64,000 nt of DNA from Saprospiraceae bacterium UBA2329 (GCA_002344975.1 DDUV01000053.1:1-64000), one strand, 5' to 3'; shown: positions 7,701 to 20,400, counted from the stretch's first letter. Translations and numbers: made by a program. The notes: generated by a model from the letters alone, not told the origin.

Positions 7701-10351
7701 ATTTTGCCGGCTTTTTTGAGTTCAAAACGCTTCTCCTTATATTTATTAGGCACAATGCGCACCCCGGCCAGATTGTCGTAAGGCATATAAACAAAGCCCT
7801 TGTTGTCGGTGCTGAAGTCGCCGCCTTTTTCAAAAACCCTGGTTTTGAAATTGACCGACATCTGGCCCGAAGCCGTAACGCCGTCTAATAATCTGGCCTC
7901 AAAACTTGCCTGTCCGTCTTCGCTGAGGTTGCCTTCAAATACCGTGCGCGGCTCGGTTTCCATGCGGCGACCGGGATCGTCGAAAACAAATTCGCCGTGT
8001 TTGGGGAAACTCGTTTTGGCCGATTTGATCTGAATCTCTACCACAGCTTTGAGGCTTTTGGCCGGAGCGCCGTGCAACCAGGTGGAATTGAGTTTTACGT
8101 TCAGCGGATTGTCTTGTGCCGCGAGCGTTTCTTTTCCGGTTTCCAAGTTGATTTTCAGTCGGTTGGGCTTCACCGTTTCCACCTTGATAACGCGATCAAA
8201 GACAGCGCCGCCTACTTTCACTTTTGCTATCCAATTGCCGGTGGGCGCGTCGGAGCCGGTTTTGAAATACAGCGGGTAGAGGCGGTTGGTGTTGTTGGAG
8301 GTATTGCGTTTGTGGTACAGTTGCCCGCGAGGATCATAGAGTTCTAAGGTGATGGGATAGTCGGCAGGCAGTTTGGCCGTGCGGTCTTCGAGCAGGAAGT
8401 TGAGATAAATGGAATCGCCGGGCCGCCATACGCCGCGCTCGGCATACAAGAAGCCTTTCAGCCCCTTTTGAGGCTCGGCGCCGCCCACATCGAAACGGCT
8501 GAGGGAGAGCGAATTGCCGTCGTCCATGCGCAGGTAGCCCCGCTGATCTTGCCAGGTAGCTACCGCCACGAAGGCTTTGCGAGGCAATTGCGCCGTAGCG
8601 CCGCCTTTGGCATCTGTTTGCACCGAAGTGAGGAGTTGCTGTTGGAAATCGTAAAAATCCACTTTGGCGCCCGAAACCGGCCCGGCATTGCGCAGGTCGG
8701 AAACGGTGACGGCCACCGAGTTGTCTTTGCCCGCTTTGGCAATAAGCCCCACATTGGAAGCCAGCACATTGCGCTGCACGAAGCGGTCGGAGTTGTAATA
8801 AGCCGGTTTGCAGGGGTCGTTGCGGTCATCCCAGGAGTAGCCCTCGTACCAGCCGTCGGGGCCGTACCAATAGCTCATCATGCCGGAATTTTCGTCCTGT
8901 TCTTCCTCTTCGTTGAACGTATTAACGACCGACAGAGCAGCCTCTTCATCCTGTTTGGCCTGTCCTTCGCAACCATACGCGGCATCTTCGGGCCGGAAGC
9001 CGATGCGCACCTGATAGATGGCCTTCGGGTCTTTGCCGATGAGCGGCCCCAGATCGAAAGAGTAGCGCGCCCATTCGTGCGTGCGCATGCCGGAAGCCAG
9101 ATCGCTGAGGGGTATTTTTTTGCGCACCACAATGCGCCCCACGCGGTACAGGTCATAGCTGTTGCCGTCTAAGGTGCTGGTTTGCAGGAATTGTAAAATG
9201 TTGTTGTTGAATATTTTAAAAACTTCCACCTCTACGGCGCGCAGGCTGATGGCTTCAAAGGGGAACATCAGCCCTTCGGAATTGGGCACGATGACGCCGT
9301 TGCCTACCAAGCGCACTTCGGGTTCGGGGTTTTCAAATTTGACCGACCAGTTGGCCTGGTTGGAAAGCCCTTTCTGCGCCGCGTTTTTCACGCCGGTAGT
9401 CACTAAAAGCGAATAAGCGCCGGAAAGCCTGCGAGATGGATAAACGCGCACCTGATTGCCGTTGACGACATAACGAAGCGTGCCATCAAAATTTTGAAGC
9501 CGGATGAGACCATCGAGATTCTGGCTTTCGGAAACGGGATCGGAGAAATGCACCAACACATACTGCTCCTGATCCTGCACAACGCGAACATTGACCACTT
9601 TGAAATTGCCCAATGCCGGCACCTCCACTTTTTTGGAGGCTTTGATGTCCACGTCCAAAGGTTTGCCGTTCCACGCGAGGTTGACAGAGGATGATTTCCC
9701 GTCGCGGTTGACTTTTCCAACGGTAAAGTAATGAGTCAGTTGGTCGCCGCTTTGCGTCCAGGAAACAGGTAGCGTCTTGCCCTCCTGTTTGGCGGTGACG
9801 AGCTGTTGAACCTCCTCTTCGGTAGCCACATCGGCGGTGTTCACGACGCCCGAAATCTCTTGTTGAGCAAGATTGTCGGGGTCGGGAGCGGAAATGCCGT
9901 CTGCTTCTACAGTAAAGTACTGATCGCGGGTACGGAAGTCGAATTGAAAAGTTTCTGCCTCGGCGGGCAATCCGTTAAAAATCTTGTTGAGGTGAACGGT
10001 GGCCACAAAAGGCGTTTGCGCCGGCAATGTCTTTTCCGGCTGAAACACCAGTGTGCGCTCGTCTTCCCAAACGGCTTTGCCTTTGATACCTGGCGAAAAA
10101 CTGATGAGACCGGCGGCGGCCTCTTTGCCTACCGAGGCAGCCTCGACAGCGGCAGTGGCAAATTGTACCTTGATGTGCGAAGCCTTGGAAATCATACCCG
10201 ACGTGAAGGCATAGACGTACGCGCCGATGCTTTCAGGAATGACGCGGGAGATGTTGTCAGGCTTTTTGGTGCAGGAAACTGTGGACGAAATCACAGCGAA
10301 AACGGCGAGCGAAAGCAAGAGTACGCTCATTGAAATGAATGGTTTGCGCAT
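4733..10351 (-). CDS. Alpha-2-macroglobulin family lipoprotein
   Basis: This 1,872-residue protein belongs to the bacterial alpha-2-macroglobulin family (YfhM-like), which traps attacking proteases. The start at 10351 gives a signal peptide ending in a lipobox (SSTVSC), so it is predicted to be an envelope lipoprotein. MG-type beta-sandwich domains with FDVGGAEPQKGLKGFLYAER and WRPGDSIYLNFLLEDRTAKL occupy the first half. A thioester motif YGCLEQT (coded around 6105-6120, about residue 1,412) is intact, followed by the alpha/alpha toroid region (FQTSNGGFAYWPG) and a C-terminal receptor-binding-like domain. The pbpC gene that often accompanies such proteins is absent. An insertion rich in D, E, W and Y (EEEEQDENSGMMSYWYGPDGW) lies near residue 480. 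Confidence 0.92.
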   Translation of the reverse strand: MRKPFISMSVLLLSLAVFAVISSTVSCTKKPDNISRVIPESIGAYVYAFTSGMISKASHIKVQFATAAVEAASVGKEAAAGLISFSPGIKGKAVWEDERTLVFQPEKTLPAQTPFVATVHLNKIFNGLPAEAETFQFDFRTRDQYFTVEADGISAPDPDNLAQQEISGVVNTADVATEEEVQQLVTAKQEGKTLPVSWTQSGDQLTHYFTVGKVNRDGKSSSVNLAWNGKPLDVDIKASKKVEVPALGNFKVVNVRVVQDQEQYVLVHFSDPVSESQNLDGLIRLQNFDGTLRYVVNGNQVRVYPSRRLSGAYSLLVTTGVKNAAQKGLSNQANWSVKFENPEPEVRLVGNGVIVPNSEGLMFPFEAISLRAVEVEVFKIFNNNILQFLQTSTLDGNSYDLYRVGRIVVRKKIPLSDLASGMRTHEWARYSFDLGPLIGKDPKAIYQVRIGFRPEDAAYGCEGQAKQDEEAALSVVNTFNEEEEQDENSGMMSYWYGPDGWYEGYSWDDRNDPCKPAYYNSDRFVQRNVLASNVGLIAKAGKDNSVAVTVSDLRNAGPVSGAKVDFYDFQQQLLTSVQTDAKGGATAQLPRKAFVAVATWQDQRGYLRMDDGNSLSLSRFDVGGAEPQKGLKGFLYAERGVWRPGDSIYLNFLLEDRTAKLPADYPITLELYDPRGQLYHKRNTSNNTNRLYPLYFKTGSDAPTGNWIAKVKVGGAVFDRVIKVETVKPNRLKINLETGKETLAAQDNPLNVKLNSTWLHGAPAKSLKAVVEIQIKSAKTSFPKHGEFVFDDPGRRMETEPRTVFEGNLSEDGQASFEARLLDGVTASGQMSVNFKTRVFEKGGDFSTDNKGFVYMPYDNLAGVRIVPNKYKEKRFELKKAGKIQLLAVDSKGNPQPGRKLSAAIYKSSNDWWWDVDDSNNARFTNADNMQVELRSDFTTGNRGEAEWSVTMERWGRYFVRICDSESGHCTGDYFYAGYSWDEDNGQGKREAAAMLTISADKPKYNTGDNVQLTIPAGEAGKALISIENGTRVLQSFWVDTKAGDNKISFKATPEMAPTVYANISLLQPHAQTKNDLPIRMYGVVPVSVEDPATHLQPKIKMPDELKPESTVAVEVSEEKGRPMAYTIAVVDDGLLDLTRFKTPAPWESFYAREALGVTTWDVYDMVLGAYGGQLGRILSIGGDAALVPGANANAMRFKPVVVHLGPFYLKKGEKKSHNIQIPNYVGSVRTMVVAADNGAYGHVEKTTPVKKPLMVLATVPRVLSPGETLKVPVNVFAMDKKVRDVSVSISEKSGIVYAVNGSKQSLSFSKPGDQLVEFEVKVKEMTGVARFRITAEGGGEKASQEIEVQVRNPNPYVSKVVAQLIEAGKNWKQSFEAVGMSGTNSAVLELSSIPPINLGERLDYLLQYPYGCLEQTLSGGFPQLYVGRLIELNENQKKTVPNNIKATIERLKKFQTSNGGFAYWPGEQQPDQWSTSYAGHFLLEAKALGYAVPDNMLDNWLKFQKKAARLWDPKLEEYGFGNQSSYELNQSYRLYTMALAKSPDMASMNRLRESPKLALQARWSLAAAYAAAGKQEIAKEVMKNLSRKIEPYTELSYTYGSDLRDRAIILETMLQTGNKTGAAELVKYISEQLSSGRWYGTQTVSWALMSVGKYVGQTGASNELKFSYQLGSQALVNAGSTSPLMQVKVPVDGAKKEVSVQNTSKGVLFARLILRGQPAVGESQAAANDLRIAVQFKQMNGSPININNLAQGTDFYAEVTVTHPGNRPIPYKELALAQIFPSGWEIVNSRLDGIDGVASPSRADYIDIRDDRVNTFFDLRERETKVYRVQLNAAYQGRYYLPAMLCEAMYDQSISATQPGQWVSVVGRDAI

Positions 10352-10484
10352 GGCATGTTTGGTTTTGAATACGGGGAAAAAAAGTGAATTCATTTTTAGA
10401 TTGTCAACAGGCGAATCCAACGGAAAAGGTAAGCACTTTCTTACTTTTTATGTTACTATTGCAACGAAAAAAAAAAATTTGGTC

Positions 10485-11114
10485 ATGCTGCCTCTTTTTC
10501 CTCTGCAAATTGTGGTGTATCCCGGCGAAAAACTCAACCTGCACATCTTCGAACCCCGGTACAAACAGCTTATGCAAGCCTGTGAAAATGAAAACATTAC
10601 ATTCGGGGTAGTGCCCTTTCTCGACGGGCGGCTTACGAGCTTCGGCACCGAGGTTGTGCTCACCGAAGTACAAAAGAGATATGACAACGGGGAGTTGGAT
10701 GTGCGAACACAAGGCATCGGGCTTTTTCATTTGGATGAATTTTTCAAAACCGCTCCAGGCAAGTTGTATCCCGGCGGAGATGTTACACGGGTGGACATTG
10801 TGTATGACGGCACAAGAAAGCTGGGAGGCCACCTTCTGAGCATGGCGCGCTCCCTGTTCAGCATGTTGTCTATTGAAAAAGAACTGCCCGCCGACCCGGA
10901 TCGCTTTTTAGCTTATGACATCGGGCACTATGTAGGATTGTCGCAACAACAGGAATACGAGTTGTTGTGCATCGCCGAGGAAAACGAGCGCCGCGAGTAC
11001 CTCATTGAGCATTTGGAACAGTTGCTTCCATTGGTACGCGAAACAGAGGAACTCAAACGCAAGGTCAGAATGAACGGACATTTCAGAAACCTTACACCGC
11101 CGGAGTTTTTATAG
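10485..11114 (+). CDS. LON peptidase substrate-binding domain protein
   Basis: The product is 209 residues long and resembles only the N-terminal substrate-recognition domain of Lon protease; it has no ATPase or peptidase part. The opening MLPLFPLQIVVYPGEKLNLHIFEPRYKQL is the classic start of this domain, followed by FGVVPF and later segments rich in E and L. The function of stand-alone LON-domain proteins is not settled. The frame is open upstream to 10227, but the ATG at 10485 fits the domain boundary. An 11-base A tract lies eight bases before this start, consistent with the A-rich initiation regions of Bacteroidetes. Confidence 0.88.
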   Translation: MLPLFPLQIVVYPGEKLNLHIFEPRYKQLMQACENENITFGVVPFLDGRLTSFGTEVVLTEVQKRYDNGELDVRTQGIGLFHLDEFFKTAPGKLYPGGDVTRVDIVYDGTRKLGGHLLSMARSLFSMLSIEKELPADPDRFLAYDIGHYVGLSQQQEYELLCIAEENERREYLIEHLEQLLPLVRETEELKRKVRMNGHFRNLTPPEFL

Positions 11115-11495
11115 CCGTATCAATTGAGTAAACGATGAGATTTTTTTCAGAAACGACTGCTTTCTGGAGAGAAGCGGAAAAAAAATATGTGAGTGAGGTT
11201 TGGTTTTTTACTACAATTTTTTTCATTTTTGCATCAACAGACGGCGATTCCCTTCCTATCAGCCTTCTAAAGTTCTAACAATTAGCATGTTAATTGAAAG
11301 AGCTCGATCACACTAAGACAAATTTCCTACCCTGAAAATTGAGTTGACCTTCACCTAATTGCTCGTTTTGCGGCAGCAAGTGGTTTTTTCGTGTAATCGA
11401 AATTGCGCTGCATATTGAGGAAGTAGATGGAGGGCTATGTTACCTGAAACATTTTTTACGTCGAAATTTCACTAACAAGTTATCAATCCCATACG
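11115..11495. other. Intergenic leader of the giant adhesin gene
   Basis: This 381-base gap contains no convincing ORF. A TTTG at 11199-11202 and CATTTTTG at 11224-11231 (seven of eight bases of the Bacteroidetes TANNTTTG box) are separated by 21 bases and could be a promoter. If so, the transcript would carry a leader of about 260 bases before the ATG at 11496. I see no clear terminator hairpin after the LON-domain gene. Confidence 0.35.
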
Positions 11496-14400
11496 ATGAA
11501 AAAACTTTTTACAATTGCGCTGACATTGGGCGTTTTTTACTCGGCTTTCGGCCTTGCAGAAAAATCCGCTACGACAACAGCCGCCCAAAGAACCGATCAG
11601 AAAAAAACGTCCTTAACATCTAAAGGCGACGTTTCATTCACACCTGTTTCCGCCGGAATTGACCTATCCTTCATCGGTCCGATGGCGCCTAACTGCCCAT
11701 TGACCGCCGACCCGGTATGCGGCAACAACGGTGTAACTTACCTGAACGCTTGCTTTGCACAGGCAGCCGGTATTACGCAGTATGCTTCGGGGGTTTGCTT
11801 CAGCACCTGTATCAACCCGGCGGCCATCCAGTTGAACGCCGTTTGTACGCAGGTATATGACCCTGTTTGTGGCTGCAACGGAGTGACCTACCAAAATGCC
11901 TGCACCGCTCAAAAAAATGGCGTAACATCCTATACAGCAGGCCCTTGTGCCAATAGTTGCTACAATGCGTCGCTCATTTTCAGCGGTGGCGGCGTTGCGC
12001 TCAATCCCAATACAGGGGTTCTGACTCTGGCTTGCGCACCTACCAACACACCGGTATGCGGCTGTAACGGCATTACTTACGCAAACCCATGCACAGCACA
12101 GGCCAACGGTATTAGTTTTTATACTTACGGTACCTGCCAAACCGGCTGTATCAACCCCGCACTGATGAACCCTAATGCCAACTGCCCCGGCACTTTGGCG
12201 CCTGTATGTGGTTGTAATGGAGTCACTTATCCGAATGTGTGCTCGGCTTCTGCCGCAGGGGTTACTTCTTTTACACAGGGTTCATGCAGCGGCGTATCGG
12301 GCTGGTGCAACAAGGCCGTGCCCATTTCTTGCGGCGACTACCTGCCTTTTGAAACCACCGTGGGCGCCGGCAACAGCATCAACACCTATCCCGGATGCAG
12401 CAACTCTACTTTTGCAGGCCCGGAAAAGGTCTATATGTTGCACAAAACTACCCCCGGAGACCTCCAAATCGGCTTGGAAATCATGACGCCCGGCCTCGAC
12501 TTGGATATGTTCCTTCTGGCCGGCAATTGCAGCCAGTTGACCTGCCTTCGCTCCAGTACGACCAACAACTCGCAAACCAACAACGAAGGGATTTTGCTCA
12601 CCAACGCCCCCATCGGTATATATTATATCGTTGTGGACGGCCAGTTTGCCAACTCCCAGGGGCAATATCGCTTAGAGGTAAGCTGCGGGTATCTGGATTG
12701 CTCGCAAGCCATTCCGCTGCAATGCGGCGTACCCTTGAACCATACCAATCTCAACGGCGCCGACAATGTGTCCTTGTACGGCTGTGACGGCAATATATAT
12801 AATGTAGAAAACAACGGCCCGGAAGTCGTTCACACGTTCGTAACCACTACGACCGGCTGGGTGAACATCACGCTTTCCAACCTCCAGGGAAATCTGGAGT
12901 TGTTCCTCCTGCGCTCCTGCGACCGCGGAGGCTGCGTTGACTTCAGCGAAAGCCCCGGTACAACGCCTGAACAAATAACCGCTTACCTTCAGCCCGGCAC
13001 TTATTATGTAGTGGTGGACGGCTACAACGGCGCCGTCAGTCCCTATACTTTGCGGGTAGATTGTGTGGCCGGCTGCTCCATGTCTTTGGCAGGAGTGACA
13101 CCCACAGCCGCCAACTGCGGCCAGTCGAACGGCAGCATCAGCTTGGTAACATCGGGCGGCGCTCCCGGATATGTGATTCAATACACCGGCCCGGTGAGCG
13201 GCGTCCTCAGCTCCAGTTCCAACAACAACACCATCCAGGGGCTTCCTGCGGGCCAGTATCAGGTGCGCATCACCGATGTGTCGGGATGTGTTGTTAATCA
13301 GACCGTTATTGTTCCTTCCAACTCACCGATGGCGGTAGGCGTCAACCTGACCACGGCAATATGCAATCAGGGCGGCACGGCGCAGTTCACTATGACCAGC
13401 GGCACGCAGCCATATACCATTCAGTTGAGCGGCCCCGTCAGCGGGAATTATAATGCGGGCAATGCCAATCCATATACCATCGCGGGTTTAACGGCGGGCA
13501 ATTATGTGGCCTACATCCGCGATGCGCAAGGCTGTGTGGTGGTCAGGACATTTACCATTTCTTATTCGAGCGGCAACTTTAGTTTTACGGGTACGCCTAC
13601 TGCCGCCACCTGTAACGCGCCCGGCTCTATTTTGGTAAATACAAGCAATGGTACGCCACCATATAATATTACGGTAAGCGGCCCGGTGAGCGGCAATTTG
13701 ACCAGCAACACCAATCAGTTTACCATTGCCAACCTGCCGGGCGGCACCTACACCGTCACCATCGGTTCTTCGGGGCAATGCCAGTTCACCCGCACCATAG
13801 TAGTGCCGAACACGGGCTTGCAGGTGAGCGTCACGGGGCAAAGCGGCGCCTGCAATCAGCCGGGCAGCATCGCCGTGCAGGTACAATCAGGTACGGCGCC
13901 CTATACCATCACCTGGAACGGCCCTTCGTCGGGGAGCATCACCACCGGCAATGCGAATTATCAGATTGCGGGGCTTCCTTCGGGCAGTTACGGCGTGCAG
14001 GTGAGAGATGCCACAAATTGTTTGCGCTATGAAGTAGTGAACATACAAAACTCAAGTGCGACTTTGTCTGCCACTTTTTCCGCCATCAGTTCGGGCTGTA
14101 CCGCCACGGGTTCTATTGCCATACAAATCAACAACGGCAACCCGCAGTATGTCATTTCCTGGAGTGGTCCGGTATCAGGTACTGTAACGACATCTTCGCC
14201 CAACTACACCATATCCAACCTGCCGGGCGGCGCATACCTCATGCAGGTAACGGATGCCTCCGGCTGTAGCCGAACAGGCATGGTGAGCGTCAGTGCAGGT
14301 AATGGATTATCCGTGACACCAACAGTGAATAACGCCGGCTGTGGCCAGAACGGCTCTATCAATCTTGCCATAGCAGGAGGCACAGCGCCTTATTCCATTT

Positions 14401-17400
14401 CCTGGAGCGGTCAGGTTTCCGGCAGTGCGACGACATCCAGCGCTACTTATACGATTCCCAACTTGCCCGGCGGCACCTACAGCATCATAGTTACCGCGAC
14501 CGGAGGCTGTCAGTGGCAACAAAATGTGACCGTAACCAGTAGCGGCGGCGGGAATTTCTCTGTTTCTTTAATGCCGATTGCGCCATCTTGCCAAACTTGT
14601 GCCGCCATCTGGGTGGATATTTACGGAGGGCAAGCACCCTACACGCTTACCTGGTCGGGTCCGACGCCCGGCAGCTTGGTGACGAGCCAGACAAATTTTG
14701 ACATCTATTGCGTCAATCCGGGTACTTATACTGTGGTCGTTACGGATGCCAATGGTTGCAGTACTTCCGGAACAGTGGTCATTTCTCCAAGTAGTACCAG
14801 CCTTCAAATCAATACCAACATAACTCCTGCCGATTGTATCATGTCTGCATCGGGGAGTGTGTATTTCAATATTCTCAACGGCCAGCCCAACTTTACCGTG
14901 ATTTGGACCGGCCCCGTTTCCGGCAACTGGAACACTTCATTGCGGGAGTTTTCTATTTATAACCTGCCTTCCGGCAACTACACCTTCACCATCACCGACG
15001 CCAACAATTGCGTACTCACCATTCCCATTGTGATGACCAATTCATTGGGCGTAGTGATTACTCCTGTGCCCGCGCCTTGCGGCCAACTTGGCTCTCTGTG
15101 GGTGGACATTCCGGGGGGCCTGCCTCCCTACACCGTCACCTGGACCGGGCCTTCATCGGGTACTACCACCATCAACAACAACGGCCTCAGCATTCCCAAC
15201 CTCCCGGCGGGAACCTACACCGTCACCGTGACGAGTTCCAACGGCTGTAGCCAAACCGTACAATCAACGCTGACCACCTCCGGCAGCATCGTTTGCACAG
15301 CACTGGCAGTACCCGGCCAATGCGGCGCCAACGGCAGCATTCATGTGGGCATCACTTCCGGCACGCCCGGCTTTACGTTGATCTGGACCGGCCCCGTGAG
15401 TGGTTCAGCTACCACCAATAACTTCTTCTACAACATCAACAACCTGCCCAACGGCACTTATACCGTGACCGTCACCGACGCTTCGGGTTGCACCTGCACG
15501 CATACAGTGACAGTGCAAAACGGCGGCGGCAATGTTGGCTTGGTCGTCACGCCGGTACCCGGCAACTGCGCTCAAAACGGCTCCTTGTGGGTGGATATCC
15601 CCGGCGGCACCCCGCCTTATGTTCTGACATGGACAGGCCCGGTAAGCGGCTCTATCACACTGACGGTCAACGGATACAGCATTCCCAACCTGCCCTCCGG
15701 CACTTATACGGTGACCGTAACGGATGCCAATGGCTGTACCCGTTCCCAAACCGTCACCCTGAGCAATACGGGCGGCAACCCCACGGTTTCGCTGACGCCG
15801 ATCAATGGAATTTGCGGCCTTCCGGGCAGCATCGGGGTGCAAATCGGCGGCGGCACAGGGCCGTTTACCATCATCTGGGCCGGGCCGGTTTCAGGCTCTG
15901 CCTCCACTCCACTTAGCACTTATACCATCAACAACCTGCCCAGCGGCACCTACACCGTGACCGTCATCGGCAGCAACGGCTGTTCGGGTTCTAATACCGT
16001 GACCATCAACAACTCAGGCAACGGTCTGGTCATTGTTGGCCAGGCTGAACCCGGCGATTGCGGCATGAACGGCGCTATCTGGTTGGACATCATCGGTGGA
16101 TCGCCCTATTTCACCATCACCTGGACGGGGCCTGTAAACGGAACGACCACCTTCAGCAACTTCGGCTACCTCATTACCGGCTTGCCCAACGGCACTTATC
16201 AGGTGCGGGTCACCGATTTCTACGGATGTACTTCCAATGTTTTGGTAGTAACCGTCAACAGCGGCACGATGCCCAACCTCACCGCAACGCCTCAGCCGGG
16301 GCTGTGTGGCCAAAATGGGTCTATCGCACTGAATATCAGTGGCTCGCCGGCTCCGTATATGATTACATGGACCGGCCCGGTGAGCGGTATGCTCAACAAC
16401 GCGCCCGCCAATCACACCCTGACGAACTTGCCCAGTGGCACATACACCATCACGGTGAAGGACGCCAACGACTGTTCCAAAACGCAGGTCGTGACGCTGA
16501 ACAACGGTACCAATATGCAGATTACTGCGGTGCCGGTGCCGGGCGTCTGCGGTATGCCGGGCGCCATTCATATTGGTATGAGCGGCGGTACAGCTCCGTT
16601 TACGGTCGTTTGGACCGGCCCGGTGAACGGCTCGGCAAGCACCAACAACTTCTTCTACAACATCAACAACCTTCCCAGCGGCACTTATACCATCACCGTG
16701 ACCGACGCAACGGGTTGTACTCGTACTCAAACCGTCATTCTGAACAACGGTGTCAATAATGTGAACTTCATGGCAACGGCTGTTCCGAGCTTATGCGGTG
16801 GAACCGGCGTTATCAACATCAACATCACCGGCGGAACCGGGCCGTTCCAATTGATGTGGACAGGCCCCGTGTCTGGCTCTACCACGTTGATCAGCAACAC
16901 GTTCACGCTTTCCAACCTCCCTTCCGGCACTTACACTTTAAAAGTGACCGATGCCCAGGGCTGTATGTTTACGCGCATCGTAACCCTGACCAATACCGGC
17001 AGCCCGATTGTCATTGTAGGACAGGCTGAAAACGGCGATTGCGGCATGAACGGCGCTATTTGGTTAGACATCATCGGCGGCTCTCCTTTCTTTACCATCA
17101 CCTGGACGGGACCGGTGAACGGCAGCACCGTATTCAGTAATTTCGGCTACCTCATTACCGGCTTGCCCAACGGCACTTATCAGGTGCGGGTCACCGACTT
17201 TTACGGATGTACTTCCAATGTATTGGTGGTAACTGTGAACAGCGGCACGATGCCCAACCTCACCCTGACGCCTCAGCACGGACTTTGCGGTCAGCCAGGT
17301 TCGGTCTTGGTCAATATTTCCGGCGCGCCCGGGCCTTATATGATTACATGGTCGGGGCCGGTGAACGGCATGGTGAACAACGCGCCTGCCAATTACACCC

Positions 17401-20400
17401 TCACCAACCTGCCCAGCGGCACCTACTCTGTGACCGTAAAGGATATAAACGGCTGCACCAAAACACAGAACGTAACGCTGAACAATGCGGGCAACAACCT
17501 GCAAATCACGGCAGTAGGCATTCCGGGGCTGTGTGGCCAACCGGGTTCCATACATGTGGGCATGAGCGGCGGATCGGCGCCGTTTACGGTCGTTTGGACC
17601 GGACCGGTGAATGGTTCGGCTACCACCAACAACTTCTTCTACAACATCAACAACCTGCCCAGCGGCACTTATACCATTACCGTTACAGATGCCAATGGCT
17701 GTATCAGAACGCAGACACTGATACTCAACAACGGGGCCAACAACCTGAACATCACGGCAGTAGCTGTGCCGGGTGTGTGCGGTCAGCCAGGTTCGATACA
17801 TGTGGGCATCAACAACGGCACGGCGCCGTTTACGGTCGTTTGGACCGGCCCGGTGAATGGTTCGGCTTCTACCAACAACTTCTTCTACAACATCAACAAC
17901 CTGCCCAGCGGCACTTATACCGTGACCGTAACGGATGCCAATGGTTGTACACGCACCCAGACCGTCATTCTCAACAACGGCAACAGCAATGTACAATTGG
18001 TCATCACGCCGGTGCCGGGTACTTGCGGCAATACCGGCTCCCTTTGGGTGGACATCATAGGAGGTGTAGCGCCCTGGCAACTGATGTGGAATGGCCCGGT
18101 GAACGGCATGATTACGCTGACAACCAACGGGTACAGCATTCCCAACCTACCCTCCGGCACTTATACTGTAAAAGTGACGGACGCGCAGGGCTGTATGCAC
18201 ACAGTAACCGTGACCCTCAACAACGGGGCCAACAACCTGAACATCACGGCAGTAGCTGTGCCGGGAGTGTGCGGCGCGCCGGGCCAAATTCATGTGGGCA
18301 TTACCGGCGGAACGGCTCCGTTTACCGTGAGTTGGACCGGCCCGCAAAACGGTTCGGCCTCTACGAGCAACAATTTCTACAATATCCTGAATCTGACGAG
18401 CGGTACTTACACCGTGACCGTAACCGACGCCAACGGATGTACGCGCACCCAGACCGTCATTCTCAACAACGGGGCCAACAACCTGAACATCACGGCAGTA
18501 GCTGTGCCGGGTGTGTGCGGCGCGCCGGGCCAGATTCATGTGGGCATTACCGGCGGAACGGCTCCGTTTACCGTAAGTTGGACCGGCCCGCAAAACGGTT
18601 CGGCCTCTACGAGCAATAATTTCTACAATATCCTGAACCTGACGAGCGGTACTTACACCGTGACCGTAACCGACGCCAACGGATGTACGCGCACCCAGAC
18701 CGTCATTCTCAACAACGGGGCCAACAACCTGCAAGTGACGCTCACCCCCGTGCCCGGCATTTGTGTTCAAACAGGTCAGATACAGGTAGGAATTGCCGGC
18801 GGCACAGCGCCTTATACCGTATCCTGGACCGGCCCGCAAAACGGCATGGCCACCACAAACACAGGTTCTTACACCATAATGAACCTGCCGAGCGGGGCTT
18901 ACACCGTGACCGTAACGGACGCCAACGGATGTACTGCCACCCAAACGACGACGCTGAACAACGGCGGCATCGTGACGCTGACAGCCGCGTCTGCCAATGG
19001 AATCTGCGGCCAGAACGGTTCGATACAATTGACGATGACCGGCGGGGCTGCGCCTTATGCCCTGAGCTGGACCGGACCTGTTTCCGGTAACGCCACGGCC
19101 AACGGAGGCGCTTACACCATCTCCAACCTGCCCTCAGGTACTTATATTATTACGGCAACTTCGGGCGCCAATTGCGTAAGCACACAAACCAGCACCCTAA
19201 ACAACGGCTCTGTCTTCAACATGACGGTCGTTTCCAATCCGGGCTTCTGCAATATCAACGGCTCTGTAGTGTTGACCTTCAGTGAAGGACAACCGCCGAT
19301 TGCCATCACCTGGAGCGGCCCGGTGAATGGTTCTGCCACCACTTCGGGCAACAGCTATACGCTCTCCAATTTGCCCACAGGCACTTACACCATTACGGCA
19401 ACGACGGCACAGGGATGCACAGACACGGAAACCATTACTTTGAATAACGCCACGAATATGTTGACGGTGACAGGAACTCCGGTGAACGGCTTGTGCGGCG
19501 AACCGGGTTCCGTAACCCTCTCAATGACAGGCGGTACCGGGCCTTATACCATCGCCTGGACGGGAGCAAGCTCCGGCTCTACCACCTCGGCCAATGCTTT
19601 GGTAACGATTCCCAATCTGGGAACCGGCACCTACAATTTCACGGTCACCTCTGCCAACGGTTGCGTCCAATCCACGTCTGCGTCTGTGCAGGTAACTGAA
19701 TCAGACATAGACATTACCAGCACGGCCAATACCGGAAACTGTGGTGAATCCGGTTCCATTCAGGTGATTATCAGCGGAGGCAATCCGGGGTATGTCATCA
19801 ACTGGAGCGGCCCTGAATCCGGCAGCTTTACCACTTCCGGCAGCACTTACGTCATCAACGGCACAACAGCCGGCGATTACAACATTTCAGTAACCGACGC
19901 TCAGGGGTGTACAGAAACAACTTCTGTAACGCTGAACAACCCGGAAGCCGATCTGGACATCCTGTTGAGTAGGATGAACGGCATCTGTAGCGGCCCCGGC
20001 GCCGTGACAGTCAGTATCATCAGCGGAGATGCTCCATTCAACATTGTCTGGACCGGCCCCGTCAATGGTTCTACCACTACTTCCAACAGCAGTTTCACCA
20101 TCAACAATGCTCCGGCAGGTACTTACACCGTAACCGTGACGGATGTAGATGGCTGTACGGATACAGGAACCATCACCGTCACAACCACGCCGAATGTAGT
20201 AGCCACTACCATTGCTCAAAACGGTGTGTGCGGCATGCCCGGCTCCATTATTCTGAATCTGGTGGGCGGCACAGCTCCTTACACCATTGCCTGGACGGGC
20301 GCTGCAAGTGGTTCTGTCACCTCGCAAACCACCACGCGCACGTTCAACAATCTGGGTAGCGGCACATACAACTTCACCGTAACGGATGCCAACGGCTGCG

